DNA from: Pseudomonadota bacterium
GTDB taxonomy: Bacteria > Pseudomonadota > Alphaproteobacteria > Ferrovibrionales > Ferrovibrionaceae
Length of the DNA: 35,682 nucleotides
Direction: 5' to 3'
Assembly: GCA_023433835.1 (NCBI GenBank)
Contig: JAEYTW010000391.1
Span: 1-35,682, forward strand
Shown here: piece by piece, positions 24,809 to 32,851 of the stretch
Numbering within the stretch: position 1 is the first letter of the stretch
How the letters are laid out: every line of letters starts with the position of its first letter
Position numbers and translations under genes: made by a program
Notes under the pieces: generated by a model
What the model was told of the DNA's origin: nothing
Databases searched by the model: none
The model's input: the letters and a program-made list of their open reading frames with translations, nothing else

Positions 24809-25999
24809 ATGCCGCACGCCATTCTTGCCGACATCGCGCCCGACCAGTTCAGCGCCGCCCGGGCCCGCGAACGGGCCAATGCCTTCGCCCTGGTCGCCAC
24901 CGGCCGCGCCGGTTCGCGCCGCGACATCTCGGAAAGCCTCGGCCTGCGCTCGTCGACCACCTCGCAGGTGGTTGGCGACCTGGTCGAACGCGGCCTGGTG
25001 CTGGAAGCGACGGCGCCGGCGGCGGGCCGGGGGCGGCCGGCGGCGACGCTGGTGCTGAACCCGCGCGGGCTGACCGGCATCGTCGTCCAGATCGTCTCGC
25101 GCGCCCTGGTCGGCTCGATCGTCGATCTGGCCGGCCATGTGCTGGCCGAGCACAGCGTCGATATCGACCGCGACTGCGACAATGCCGAGATGGCCGCGGC
25201 GCTGAAAAGCCTCAGCGCCGCCCTGACCCCGCGCAGCCGCCGCCTCGGCCGCCATGTCGGTACGGTGCTGTCGATCGCCGGCGCCGTCGATATCGCGGCC
25301 CATACCTGGCTGGTCTCGTCGCGCTGGCCGCGGCTGCGCACGCTCGACCTGGGCGCCTGTTTCCCGGCCGCCGCCGGTCCGCTCGAAGTCACCCGCAATC
25401 TCGATGCCGAATTGCGCGCGCGCAGCGAGAACGACCCGGCCGGGCGGCGCGACAACCTGCTGTTGCTGCACTGGGGCTACGGCATCGGCCTGGCCTGCCG
25501 CCTGGGCGGCCAGCCGCTGGGCGTCGCCGGTGGTTTCCTCGGCGAGATCGGCCATTGGCGCCTGCGCAGCTTCGACGACCGCCCCTGCCGCTGCGGCCAG
25601 CGCGGCTGCGTCGAAACCTCGGCCGCCCTCTGGGCGCTGCTGCCCGACCTGCGCAAGCGCTGGCCCGACATCGCCGCCGACGAGGGCGCCTTCGCCGACC
25701 GCGCCCGCGACCTCGACCTGCTCGGCCTGCCGGCGATGGCCGAGGCGACGGTGACGATGGCGCATACCTTGCGCAATTTCTGCCGGGTGATCGTGCCGCA
25801 GCGGATCATCGTCACCGGGCCTTTCGTGGCCAACGCCGCGATCTGGGCCCGGCTGAACGCGCTGTTCCGCCAGGACGACATCCTGGCGGGGTTGAGCCCG
25901 CCGGAACTCGTCACCGACCAGGCCAGCCAGCGGCTGGAACGCGACGGCGCGGCCCGGCCGGTGTTCACCCGGGCGCTGGCGCGGCTGCTGGGCGACTGA
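24809..25999 (+). CDS. ROK-family transcriptional regulator (NagC/Mlc-like)
   Basis: A 396-residue ROK repressor. The N-terminal winged helix (RRDISESLGLRSSTTSQVVGDLVERGLV, about 38-65, read here as two overlapping motifs) is joined to a sugar-kinase-like domain. The zinc-binding site is intact: GEIGHW, then CRCGQRGCVE. The ATP-binding motif of true sugar kinases is weak, as expected for a regulator. The gene is divergent from nagB and should respond to an amino-sugar phosphate such as GlcNAc-6-phosphate. Its stop abuts the stop of the converging siderophore-interacting gene. Start ATG 24809 has GGGGACAG upstream, at a long spacing. Confidence 0.88.
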   Translation: MPHAILADIAPDQFSAARARERANAFALVATGRAGSRRDISESLGLRSSTTSQVVGDLVERGLVLEATAPAAGRGRPAATLVLNPRGLTGIVVQIVSRALVGSIVDLAGHVLAEHSVDIDRDCDNAEMAAALKSLSAALTPRSRRLGRHVGTVLSIAGAVDIAAHTWLVSSRWPRLRTLDLGACFPAAAGPLEVTRNLDAELRARSENDPAGRRDNLLLLHWGYGIGLACRLGGQPLGVAGGFLGEIGHWRLRSFDDRPCRCGQRGCVETSAALWALLPDLRKRWPDIAADEGAFADRARDLDLLGLPAMAEATVTMAHTLRNFCRVIVPQRIIVTGPFVANAAIWARLNALFRQDDILAGLSPPELVTDQASQRLERDGAARPVFTRALARLLGD

Positions 26000-26653
26000 T
26001 CAGTCCAGCCCGGTCTTGCCCGGCGCCCAGTAGGCCTTGGCTCTGATCCGCGACGAGGTGATGCCGGCGGCCTTCAGGCCGCGGATCATGCGTTGGATCG
26101 ACGATGCCTTGCCGGTCAGCACGAACTGCGCGCCGGTGGCCGCGAGGCGCGACATCTCGGCCTCGACCGCGGCAAGATGAGCCTCATCGGCGGCGCGCCC
26201 GATCACCGTTGCCGGTTCGAGGCCGACCGCCGCCAGGGCGGCGCGCGCCTCGACCAGATTGGAGACTTCGAACAGATGGGTCGGACCGGCCCCCAGCGCC
26301 GCCGCCAGACCGAACGAGGTTTCATCGCCGAACAGGACCAGCGGCGCGCCGAGGCCGCTCAACTCGAGCGAGCGGCGCGGCCCGAAGAAATGGCAGCCAT
26401 CGCCCTGGCGCAGCCCTGCTGCCCAGCGGCTTCCGGGGCCGTCGCCATGCATGAAGGCGAGCAGGCGCGTGCGGCCCTCGGCGGCATCCCAGGATATCGG
26501 CGTGTAGGTCCGGGCGCTGAGGCCCGAGCCCATGGCGACCTGGATCTTCTGTCCCGCCGACCAGGCGACATCCCTGAGGGCGTCGCCCTCGAGATCGATC
26601 AGCCGGAAATGCGGCGACAGTGTTTCCACCGCGGCAATGCGCGCAGGCCGCAT
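26000..26653 (-). CDS. Siderophore-interacting flavoprotein (ViuB/SIP family), N-terminus interrupted by an in-frame stop
   Basis: A 217-residue flavin reductase-like protein. FAD-binding is shown by LSARTYTPISWD (R48, Y50, T51), preceded by the barrel segment ETLSPHFRLIDLEGDAL. The C-terminal SIP domain ends with RIRAKAYWAPGKTGLD, as in ViuB/YqjH proteins that reduce ferric siderophores in the cytoplasm. The ATG 26653 has no ribosome-binding site. Reading 48 bases further upstream in the same frame gives MNAEPGRVTRALLQ, a TGA, Leu, then this Met; the upstream ATG has a strong AGGGAG site. The conserved N-terminal helix thus appears split by a nonsense codon. The gene stands alone, with no siderophore genes around it. 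Confidence 0.82.
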   Translation of the reverse strand: MRPARIAAVETLSPHFRLIDLEGDALRDVAWSAGQKIQVAMGSGLSARTYTPISWDAAEGRTRLLAFMHGDGPGSRWAAGLRQGDGCHFFGPRRSLELSGLGAPLVLFGDETSFGLAAALGAGPTHLFEVSNLVEARAALAAVGLEPATVIGRAADEAHLAAVEAEMSRLAATGAQFVLTGKASSIQRMIRGLKAAGITSSRIRAKAYWAPGKTGLD

Positions 26654-26656
26654 CAG

Positions 26657-26701
26657 TCATTGCAGCAGCGCGCGCGTGACGCGACCGGGCTCGGCGTTCA
26701 T
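26657..26701 (-). other. Upstream in-frame segment of the SIP gene ending in TGA (14 codons)
   Basis: ATG 26701 has AGGGAG six bases upstream, the best ribosome-binding site of this region. It reads MNAEPGRVTRALLQ and stops at TGA 26659-26657, three bases before ATG 26653 and in the same frame. It is either the detached N-terminus of the siderophore-interacting protein after a nonsense mutation, or a short leader peptide from which ribosomes restart. Confidence 0.6.
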
Positions 26702-26811
26702 GTCGGGCTCCCTGGGAATACGCCCCCCGGCGCGCCGGTTTCAGTGACGGCGCCAGGATAGGGGCTGGCCGGTCCGGCCGCATTCCGCAAGGAAGACAAA
26801 CGATAGCGATC

Positions 26812-26829
26812 TCCCGCCAAAGCGCGGGA
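26812..26829 (-). terminator. Weak hairpin after the last gene of the biuret/amide operon
   Basis: TCCCGC and GCGGGA form a six-base stem around a six-base loop, 15 bp beyond the stop of the hydrolase gene at 26844. No U-tract follows on the minus strand, so an intrinsic terminator is only tentative; the transcript might continue towards the SIP gene. Confidence 0.3.
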
Positions 26830-26843
26830 AGCGAGCCCCGCGC

Positions 26844-27506
26844 CTACAATGCCGCCAGGAACTGATCGCAGGTCGCGGTCCACCCGACGATCGCGCCCTG
26901 GGCGCGGATCATGTCGAGAGCTGCCGCCTTGTACTGCGGGAAGTAGCTTTCCGTCGCATCCTCGATCAGCAGGCAGTCGTAGCCGCGGTCGTTGGCTTCG
27001 CGCATCGAGGTCTGGACACAGACTTCCGTGGTGACGCCGGCGAAGACCAGATGGCTGATATGGCGGGCGCGCAGGATCGCCTGCAACTCGGTGGCGTAGA
27101 AGGCACCCTTGCCGGGTTTCTCGATGACGATCTCGCCGGGCCGCGCCGCCAGTTCCAGCACGAAATCGTTGCCCGGCTCGCCGGCGATCAGGATACGACC
27201 CATCGGGCCGGGATCGCCGATGCGCAGGCCGGGCTTGCCGCGCAGGCGCTTGGCTTCGGGGCAGTCGGACAGGTCGGGTTTGTGCGCCTCCTTGGTGTGG
27301 ATGACCGTCAGCCCCGCGGCGCGGCAGCCGTCGAGCAGGCGGCGGGTGGTCGGCACGATCGCCTGCAGCAGGGTGACGTCGTTGCCGAGTGACGAGCCGA
27401 AACCGCCCGGTTCGATGAAATCGCGCTGCATGTCGATGACGACCAGCGCGGTGCGCTCGGCCGGAAAACGGAACGCGTAGGGCAGGGCGGCGTCAAGCGG
27501 CTTCAT
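26844..27506 (-). CDS. Isochorismatase-like cysteine hydrolase, BiuH paralogue (candidate triuret/biuret-type amidohydrolase)
   Basis: A 220-residue hydrolase of the isochorismatase-like fold with the catalytic triad D25 (VVIDMQRDF), K130 (IEKPGKGAFYATE) and C163 (TTEVCVQTSMREANDRGY). It also keeps the Gln (Q203, RAQGAIVG) that lines the substrate pocket in biuret hydrolases. It is clearly related to the biuH product two genes upstream but differs near the pocket, reading ATESYFPQYKAAALDM instead of CCAATDQGNHEAALKM. It may act on triuret or another acylurea, or on a carboxylated or nucleobase-derived relative. Start ATG 27506 has GCGAGG six bases upstream and overlaps the ATPase gene by 14 bp, so it belongs to the operon as its last gene. 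Confidence 0.82.
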   Translation of the reverse strand: MKPLDAALPYAFRFPAERTALVVIDMQRDFIEPGGFGSSLGNDVTLLQAIVPTTRRLLDGCRAAGLTVIHTKEAHKPDLSDCPEAKRLRGKPGLRIGDPGPMGRILIAGEPGNDFVLELAARPGEIVIEKPGKGAFYATELQAILRARHISHLVFAGVTTEVCVQTSMREANDRGYDCLLIEDATESYFPQYKAAALDMIRAQGAIVGWTATCDQFLAAL

Positions 27507-29025
27507 GGGCATCCTCGCCATGGCCGGCCATGTGGCGGCCGATCTCGGTGGGCCGGGTCACGGCGACGGCGGTCTCGTGCACGATGCGGCCGGCGAACAT
27601 CACCGCGATGCGGTCGGCCAGTTCGAACAGTTCGTCGAGATCCTCGGAAATCAGCAGCACCGCAGCGCCGAGATTGCGCGCCTCGATGATCTGGTTGTGG
27701 ATCTCGGCCACCGCCTGGAAATCGAGGCCGAACACCGGATTGGCGACAATCAGCAGCGACGGCGGCTCGCCCAGTTCGCGCGCCAGCACCGCGCGCTGGA
27801 TATTGCCGCCCGACAACGCCTTGATCGGGGCCTGGGGCGAGGGTGTCTTGACCCGGTAGCGCGCGATCAGCCCGGTTGCCGCCTCGCGAAAAGCGGAAGG
27901 CTTCAGCCACGGCCCGCGGGCATAGGGCGCCACGTCGAAGCGGCGCAGGCCCATGTTCTCGGCCACGGTGAGATTGGGCGCGCAGGCATTGCGCAGCGGT
28001 TCTTCCGGCAGCAGGGCGACGCGATGGCGGCGGATCTGGTCGCGGCGGGCGTGGAAGGCCTGGCCGTCGACCAGGATCTTGCCGCCCGTCGCCGGGCGCT
28101 GGCCGGCCAGCACCTCGACCAGCTCGCGCTGGCCGTTGCCGGAGACGCCGGCGATGCCGAGGATCTCGCCGGCCCGCACCTCGAGGTTGAGGCCACGCAC
28201 CACGGGCTGGCCGCCGTCGTCGAGCGCCGAGATACTGTCGATCTTCAGCCGCACCGCGCCGGCCGGCTCGGCGTTGCGCGACTTGGGCTGGGGGAGGGCT
28301 GCCTCGCCCACCATCATCGCCGCCATGCGGTCGGGGTCGAGGTCGACGACCAGGCCGCCGCCGACCAGCCGGCCGCGGCGCAGCACGCTGACCTCGTCGG
28401 CGAAGGCCATGACTTCGCGGAACTTGTGGGTGATCATCAGGATGGTCAGCCGGCCGTCGCGGGTCATCCGCTGCAGCAGGCCAAGCACCTCGTCGGCCTC
28501 GGCCGGGGTCAGCACCGAGGTCGGCTCGTCGAGGATCAGGAAGCGGCGATCGAGATAGAGCTGCTTGAGGATCTCGACCTTCTGCTTCTCGCCGGCCGCC
28601 AGGCTCGAGGCCGGGCGGTCGAGCGGCACCTGGAACGGCATGCGGGCGAGGAAGGCTTCGAGCTTCGGGCGCTCCTGGCGCCAGTCGATGACGGCGGGCA
28701 GGTCCGGCCGGGCCAGCACCAGGTTCTCGGCCACCGTCATGTTCGGCACCAGCGTGAAATGCTGGTAGACCATGCCGATACCCAGGGAATGGGCCTGGCG
28801 CGGATTGGCGATCTCGCGCTCGCGCTCGCCGACGATGACCTCGCCCTCCTCCGGGCGGTAATACCCCATGATGCATTTGACCAGCGTCGACTTGCCGGCA
28901 CCGTTCTCGCCGAGCAGGGCGTGGAACGAACCCGGGCGCACGCGCAAGGTGACGTCGTCGAGCGCGGTGAAGTCGCCGAACCGCTTGGTCATGGCGACGG
29001 CTTCGATGCCCAGCGCCTCGGTCAT
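27493..29025 (-). CDS. BMP/nucleoside-type ABC transporter ATPase, two fused nucleotide-binding domains
   Basis: A 510-residue double ATPase like YufO/RbsA. The first domain has Walker A GENGAGKST (39-47), Q-loop VYQHFTLVPNMTVAEN, signature SLAAGEKQKVEILK, Walker B LILDEPTSVLTP and H-loop MITHKF. The second has the degenerate Walker A GVSGNGQRELVE normal for this family, signature ALSGGNIQRAVLAREL and the Walker B-like LLIVANPVFGLDF. It energises uptake through the permeases at 30703 and 31632. Start ATG 29025 overlaps the biuH stop by ATGA. It is unusual in being placed between two hydrolase genes rather than beside the permeases. Confidence 0.92.
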   Translation of the reverse strand: MTEALGIEAVAMTKRFGDFTALDDVTLRVRPGSFHALLGENGAGKSTLVKCIMGYYRPEEGEVIVGEREREIANPRQAHSLGIGMVYQHFTLVPNMTVAENLVLARPDLPAVIDWRQERPKLEAFLARMPFQVPLDRPASSLAAGEKQKVEILKQLYLDRRFLILDEPTSVLTPAEADEVLGLLQRMTRDGRLTILMITHKFREVMAFADEVSVLRRGRLVGGGLVVDLDPDRMAAMMVGEAALPQPKSRNAEPAGAVRLKIDSISALDDGGQPVVRGLNLEVRAGEILGIAGVSGNGQRELVEVLAGQRPATGGKILVDGQAFHARRDQIRRHRVALLPEEPLRNACAPNLTVAENMGLRRFDVAPYARGPWLKPSAFREAATGLIARYRVKTPSPQAPIKALSGGNIQRAVLARELGEPPSLLIVANPVFGLDFQAVAEIHNQIIEARNLGAAVLLISEDLDELFELADRIAVMFAGRIVHETAVAVTRPTEIGRHMAGHGEDAHEAA

Positions 29026-29702
29026 GACACCGCCTCGATCAGTTGTCGGGACGTGGCCACCGCGCCGAATACGCCGCCCTGCATCTTGATCATCTTCAAG
29101 GCCGCCTCGTGGTTGCCTTGGTCGGTCGCGGCACAGCAGTCCGACAAGAGCAGACATTCGTAGCCGCGGTCGTTGGCCTCGCGCATCGTCGTATGGACAC
29201 ACACATCGGTGGTGATGCCGGTCAGCACGATGTTGCGGATGCCGGCGCGCTGCAGCACGAGGTCGAGGTCGGTGGCGTAGAAGCTGCCCTTGCCCGGCTT
29301 GTCGATGATGGCCTCGCCCGCCCTCGGCGCCAGTTCGGGGATGATTTCCCAGCCCGGCTCGCCGCGCACCAGAATGCGGCCGCAGGGCCCCTGGTCGCCG
29401 ATGCCGGCGCCGATCTGGCGCGACCGCCAGCGTTTGTTGGCCGGCAGGTCGGCCAGGTCCGGCCGGTGCCCTTCGCGCGTATGCAGGATGGTGAAGCCGC
29501 GCGGGCGCAGGGTTTCCAGCACATCGGCGATCGGCCGGATCGGGGCGCGGGTGAGGGCGATGTCATAGCCCATGCGGTCGACATAGCCGCCCGGGCCGCA
29601 GAAATCGGTCTGCATGTCGATGACGATCAGCGCGGTGATGGCGGGATCGAGGCGGCCGTCATAGGGCCAGGCATAGGGATCGGCGGCGACGGGTCTGCTC
29701 AT
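29022..29702 (-). CDS. biuH: Biuret amidohydrolase
   Basis: A 226-residue isochorismatase-like hydrolase that I recognise as BiuH from ADPYAWPYDG, GHRPDLADLPANKRWRSRQI, IDKPGKGSFYATDL, GITTDVCVHTTMREANDRGY and CCAATDQGNHEAALKMIKMQ. The catalytic triad is D29, K135 and C168. Q208 fills the place of the biuret-contacting Gln; all four lie at a constant offset of seven from D36, K142, C175 and Q215, as I recall them for the Rhizobium leguminosarum enzyme. It cleaves biuret to allophanate and ammonia. Allophanate is the substrate of AtzF, encoded divergently at 34237. It overlaps amiF and the ATPase gene by ATGA on both sides. Confidence 0.88.
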   Translation of the reverse strand: MSRPVAADPYAWPYDGRLDPAITALIVIDMQTDFCGPGGYVDRMGYDIALTRAPIRPIADVLETLRPRGFTILHTREGHRPDLADLPANKRWRSRQIGAGIGDQGPCGRILVRGEPGWEIIPELAPRAGEAIIDKPGKGSFYATDLDLVLQRAGIRNIVLTGITTDVCVHTTMREANDRGYECLLLSDCCAATDQGNHEAALKMIKMQGGVFGAVATSRQLIEAVS

Positions 29703-30706
29703 TGCTGGTCGCGTCCTCCACGATAGGGCCGGTCGGGGGCGGGAAAGCCGCAGGACGTGCCGTCGGTGACGGCGACCTCGGCCTCCCAGGGCAGGCGGTA
29801 GCGGCCGGCCACCAGGTCCTGCATATAGGTGTAGGGGCAATCGCCGGCGCCGCCCTTGACCGCGACATAGCCGCGATGGCCGAACTGGTAGATGTTGTTC
29901 TCGACGCCCCAGACCCGGCGCGCTTCGCGCACCAGGTCCGGGCGGATCTCGGCGGTGACGATCTCGTCGGCGAGGCCGTTGCCCTGGGCCATTACCGTGC
30001 CGTCGAAATTGCAGATCATCGCCTCGCCCATCGAGTTGAACGTGCCGTCCGAGCCGGCGAGGCAGACCGACGCGGTGGCCATCAGGTTGCAGAAGGCGTT
30101 GGCCTGGTTGGTCACCTGCCAGGCATGGCGGATCGGCGCGGTGTAGCCGGCCGTGCGCAGCATGATTTCGGCACCCTTGTAGGCGCATTCGCGCGCCATC
30201 TCCGGGAACATGCCGTCATGGCAGATGATCAGGGCGAGCTTGGAGCCGTTCGGACCGTCGCAGACGGGAATGCCGATATCGCCGGGCTCCCACGGCTCGA
30301 CCGGCACCCAGGGATGCAGCTTGCGGTAATAGAGCCTGATCTCGCCATCGGCATCGATGATCAGGCCGCTGTTGTAGGGATAGCCGCCCTCGTTCAGCTC
30401 CATGATCGAGAAGCAGCCCCAGATCCGATGCTCGGCGCAGGCGGCGCGGAAGGCCGCGACCTCCGGCCCGTCGACGCGGCACATGATTGCCGGGTTCGTG
30501 TCCATCGACAGGCCGTGCAGCGCGTATTCGGGAAAGACCACCAGGTCCATCGCCGCCGAGGATCGCCGCGCCTTGGCCACCATCGCGCAGATCTTCCCGG
30601 TCTGGCGCGCCAGGTCGTCCGGCGTGACCACCAGCGGAAGCTGCAACTGCACCAGCCCGATGACGACGCCGTTGGGTGACTTGTTGAGACCGCCGAGGCC
30701 GCTCAT
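29699..30706 (-). CDS. amiF: Formamidase-like nitrilase-superfamily amidohydrolase (AmiF type)
   Basis: A 335-residue C-N hydrolase. The catalytic residues are E60 (VVFPEYALHG), K129 (LYYRKLHPW) and C162 (LIICHDGMFPEMARE). Long stretches are those of formamidase AmiF from Helicobacter: PVEPWEPGDIGIPVC, ICNFDGTVMAQG and WGVENNIYQFGHRGYVAVKGG. AmiF converts formamide to formate and ammonia, and close AmiE relatives take short aliphatic amides. Here it sits between transporter permease and biuH genes with ATGA overlaps on both sides. Its true substrate may therefore be a formylated urea or other small amide made in this pathway, which is inference; family-level formamidase activity is the safest call. 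Confidence 0.87.
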   Translation of the reverse strand: MSGLGGLNKSPNGVVIGLVQLQLPLVVTPDDLARQTGKICAMVAKARRSSAAMDLVVFPEYALHGLSMDTNPAIMCRVDGPEVAAFRAACAEHRIWGCFSIMELNEGGYPYNSGLIIDADGEIRLYYRKLHPWVPVEPWEPGDIGIPVCDGPNGSKLALIICHDGMFPEMARECAYKGAEIMLRTAGYTAPIRHAWQVTNQANAFCNLMATASVCLAGSDGTFNSMGEAMICNFDGTVMAQGNGLADEIVTAEIRPDLVREARRVWGVENNIYQFGHRGYVAVKGGAGDCPYTYMQDLVAGRYRLPWEAEVAVTDGTSCGFPAPDRPYRGGRDQQ

Positions 30707-31635
30707 GATGTCACCCCCAGTTCGCCGGGTGCGCCGGCCAGAGTACGGCGCGGCGAGCAGGCGATGATCATGACGCCGAGGGTCAGCGCGTAGGGCAGCG
30801 CGTTGAACAGGTAATAACCTTGCGTCACCCCGACCGATTGCAGTGCCGGGCCCAGTGCGCCGGCACCGCCGAACAGGAGCGAGGCGTAGAGGCAGCCCAT
30901 CGGGTTCCAGCGCGCGAAGATGACCAGTGCGACGGCGGTGATGCCCTGGCCGCTCGACAGGCCTTCCGACCAGCTGCCGGGGTAATAGAGCGAGAGGAAG
31001 GCGCCGCCGATGCCGGCGAGGAAACCGCCGGCGGCGGTCGCCCAGATGCGGGTGGCGACCACGGGGAAACCCAGCGCGCGCGCCGCGTCGGCACTGTCGC
31101 CGACGGTGCGCACGACGAGGCCGAGGCGGGCGTTCCTGAGCCACCACAGCATCACCGGCGCGCAGATCGCGCCGATCACGAACAGGGCGTTTATCTTCAG
31201 CGCCGCCTGGACCTGGGGGACCGAACTCCACCAGCCGAGGTCGAGTGCCGGCAGCCCCGGCGCCTTCGGCTGGATGTAGGGTTTGCCGAGGAAGAAGGCG
31301 AGCCCCGTGCCGAGCAGCATCAGCCCGATGCCGACCGCGATGTCGTTGACCCGCGGCAGCGAGCAGATCGCGCCGTGCAGCAGCCCGAAGGCGAGGCCGG
31401 CCAGCCCCGCGACCAGCACGCCGGCCCAGGGCGAGCCGGTATGCAGCGCGGTGGCATAGCCGCTCATCGCGCCCATGATCAGCGTGCCTTCGAGGCCGAG
31501 ATTGATCCGCCCCGCCCGTTCGGTCAGGCATTCGCCGAGCGAGACGAACAGGAACGGGGTCGAGACCCGGATCGCCCCGCCGAGCACGGCGAGCGGCACG
31601 CCCCACCAGCCCAGGGCATCGGCAGCGTTGCTCAT
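30703..31635 (-). CDS. BMP/nucleoside-type ABC transporter permease (YufQ-like)
   Basis: A 310-residue permease with about eight to nine helices. It contains the family motif LTERAGRINLGLEGTLIMGAM (about 34-54) and the later block GDSADAARALGFPVVATRIWA, the ATPase-contact region, plus GQGITAVALVIFARWNP. It is the shorter partner of the permease at 31632, overlaps it by four bases and overlaps amiF by ATGA. Family members import purine/pyrimidine nucleosides or related heterocycles. Confidence 0.9.
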   Translation of the reverse strand: MSNAADALGWWGVPLAVLGGAIRVSTPFLFVSLGECLTERAGRINLGLEGTLIMGAMSGYATALHTGSPWAGVLVAGLAGLAFGLLHGAICSLPRVNDIAVGIGLMLLGTGLAFFLGKPYIQPKAPGLPALDLGWWSSVPQVQAALKINALFVIGAICAPVMLWWLRNARLGLVVRTVGDSADAARALGFPVVATRIWATAAGGFLAGIGGAFLSLYYPGSWSEGLSSGQGITAVALVIFARWNPMGCLYASLLFGGAGALGPALQSVGVTQGYYLFNALPYALTLGVMIIACSPRRTLAGAPGELGVTS

Positions 31636-32705
31636 GCCGGCTTCCTTTCCGCGATCAGGCTGGGCAGGCGCCAGCGGATGCGCCCGTACATCGTCTCGCT
31701 GGCCAGGATGGTGACGAACAGAATGCCCTGCAGCACCAGCACGGCGGCGTCGGGCAGGTCGAGGCGGCGCTGCAGCAACCCGCCCGAGGCGCCGATGCCA
31801 CCGATCAGGATGGCGACCGGAATGATCGCCAGCGGGTTATGGCGGGCCAGGAAGGAGACGAGGATGCCGGTAAAGCCATAGCCGACCAGCAGCGAGGCAT
31901 TGGCCTGGCCATGCACCGCGGCAACCTCGTAGAGCCCGGCGAGGCCGGCGGCGCCGCCGCCCAGCCCGCAGACCGCGAGGACATAGCCGCCCAGGCGCAA
32001 CCCGGCCAGGCGCGCGGCCTTCGGGTTGTCGCCGATCAGGCGGATGGCGAAGCCGGTCGTGGTGCGTTCGATCAGCACCCAGAAGGCGATGCACAGGACG
32101 ATGCCGGCGATCAGCCCCCAATGGACGTCGAAGCCGGGGATCGAGCCGATCATCGCGTCCTCGGCAATCGGCGGCGTCGAGGGCTTGTTGAGCGAGGCGG
32201 GATCGCGCAACGGGCCTTCGACCAGGTGGTTGAACAGCGCGACGGCGATATAGACCAGCAAGAGGCTGGCGATGGTTTCGTTGACGCCCCGCCAGTAGCG
32301 CAGGGCGCCGGCCAGCGCCACCCAGCCGCCGCCGACGATGGCCGCGGCAACGCCCATCACCGTGATGGTGACCATGCCGTTGGTGCCGTCGAGCGCATGG
32401 CCGACCGCGGCCGCGGCGAGCCCGCCCAAGGCCAGCGCGCCCACGGCGCCGATGACGACCAGGCCGGCGCGGGCCGGCAGCGCGGTGCACAGCGCGGTGA
32501 GGATCAGGGGTGCCGAGCGCAGCAGCGAATTCTGCCAGGAGAAGGCCGAGCCGAAGGCGCCTTCGAACATCAGGCCGTAGGCGGCGAACGGATCGACACC
32601 GTGGATGGCGACGAAGGCGCCGAACAGGATCAGCGCGACGAGGATCGCGAGCACGGGTATCGCCACCGCATCGATCGTCGCCGCCCAGCCGTCGGATCGG
32701 GTCAT
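31632..32705 (-). CDS. BMP/nucleoside-type ABC transporter permease (YufP-like)
   Basis: A 357-residue membrane protein with about ten helices. FSWQNSLLRSAPLILTALC near residue 55 and GVNETIASLLLVYIAVALFN near 140 are family hallmarks. The ATPase-contact motif is AIRLIGDNPKAARLAGLRLG (about 223-242). It starts 19 bp after the REP-like element at 32724, with AGGGGG upstream of ATG 32705. Its stop overlaps the next permease gene (ATGA type). Confidence 0.9.
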   Translation of the reverse strand: MTRSDGWAATIDAVAIPVLAILVALILFGAFVAIHGVDPFAAYGLMFEGAFGSAFSWQNSLLRSAPLILTALCTALPARAGLVVIGAVGALALGGLAAAAVGHALDGTNGMVTITVMGVAAAIVGGGWVALAGALRYWRGVNETIASLLLVYIAVALFNHLVEGPLRDPASLNKPSTPPIAEDAMIGSIPGFDVHWGLIAGIVLCIAFWVLIERTTTGFAIRLIGDNPKAARLAGLRLGGYVLAVCGLGGGAAGLAGLYEVAAVHGQANASLLVGYGFTGILVSFLARHNPLAIIPVAILIGGIGASGGLLQRRLDLPDAAVLVLQGILFVTILASETMYGRIRWRLPSLIAERKPA

Positions 32706-32723
32706 GCTGTCATCCCCCTAGCG

Positions 32724-32822
32724 CCAATCGTCATCCCCGCGAAAGCGGGGATCCAGGGCAAGGGGCGTCGCAAGCGGCGCAGTGCCTCCCTGGGTTCCCG
32801 CTTTCGCGGGAACGACGATTGG
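32724..32822. repeat. REP/BIME-like pair of inverted palindromes between binding-protein and permease genes
   Basis: Two 35-base arms (32724-32758 and 32788-32822) are reverse complements of each other with four differences. Each arm contains its own hairpin: ATCCCCGC-GAAA-GCGGGGAT on the left and GTTCCCGC-TTTC-GCGGGAAC on the right. The differences between arms keep both small hairpins paired. The GTCATCCCCGCGAAAGCGGGGATCC type is a common dispersed palindrome in Proteobacteria. It lies 29 bp after the binding-protein stop, inside the operon, where such elements often protect the upstream mRNA and reduce downstream expression. Confidence 0.82.
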
Positions 32823-32851
32823 TACGGTTGCACCATCGTGGTCGTGCGATG

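Noticed and set aside
26812..26829. Hairpin treated as a firm transcription terminator
   Set aside because: The stem is only six bases and no U-tract follows on the minus strand; kept only as a weak feature.
27493..29025. Missing Lys in the Walker A of the second nucleotide-binding domain as a sign of inactivation
   Set aside because: The degenerate second site (GVSGNGQREL) is normal in BMP, ribose and related double ATPases, so it is not an anomaly.
27505..29163. Long plus-strand frame opposite the double ATPase gene
   Set aside because: It is a mirror of a certain ABC ATPase with both Walker and signature motifs on the other strand.
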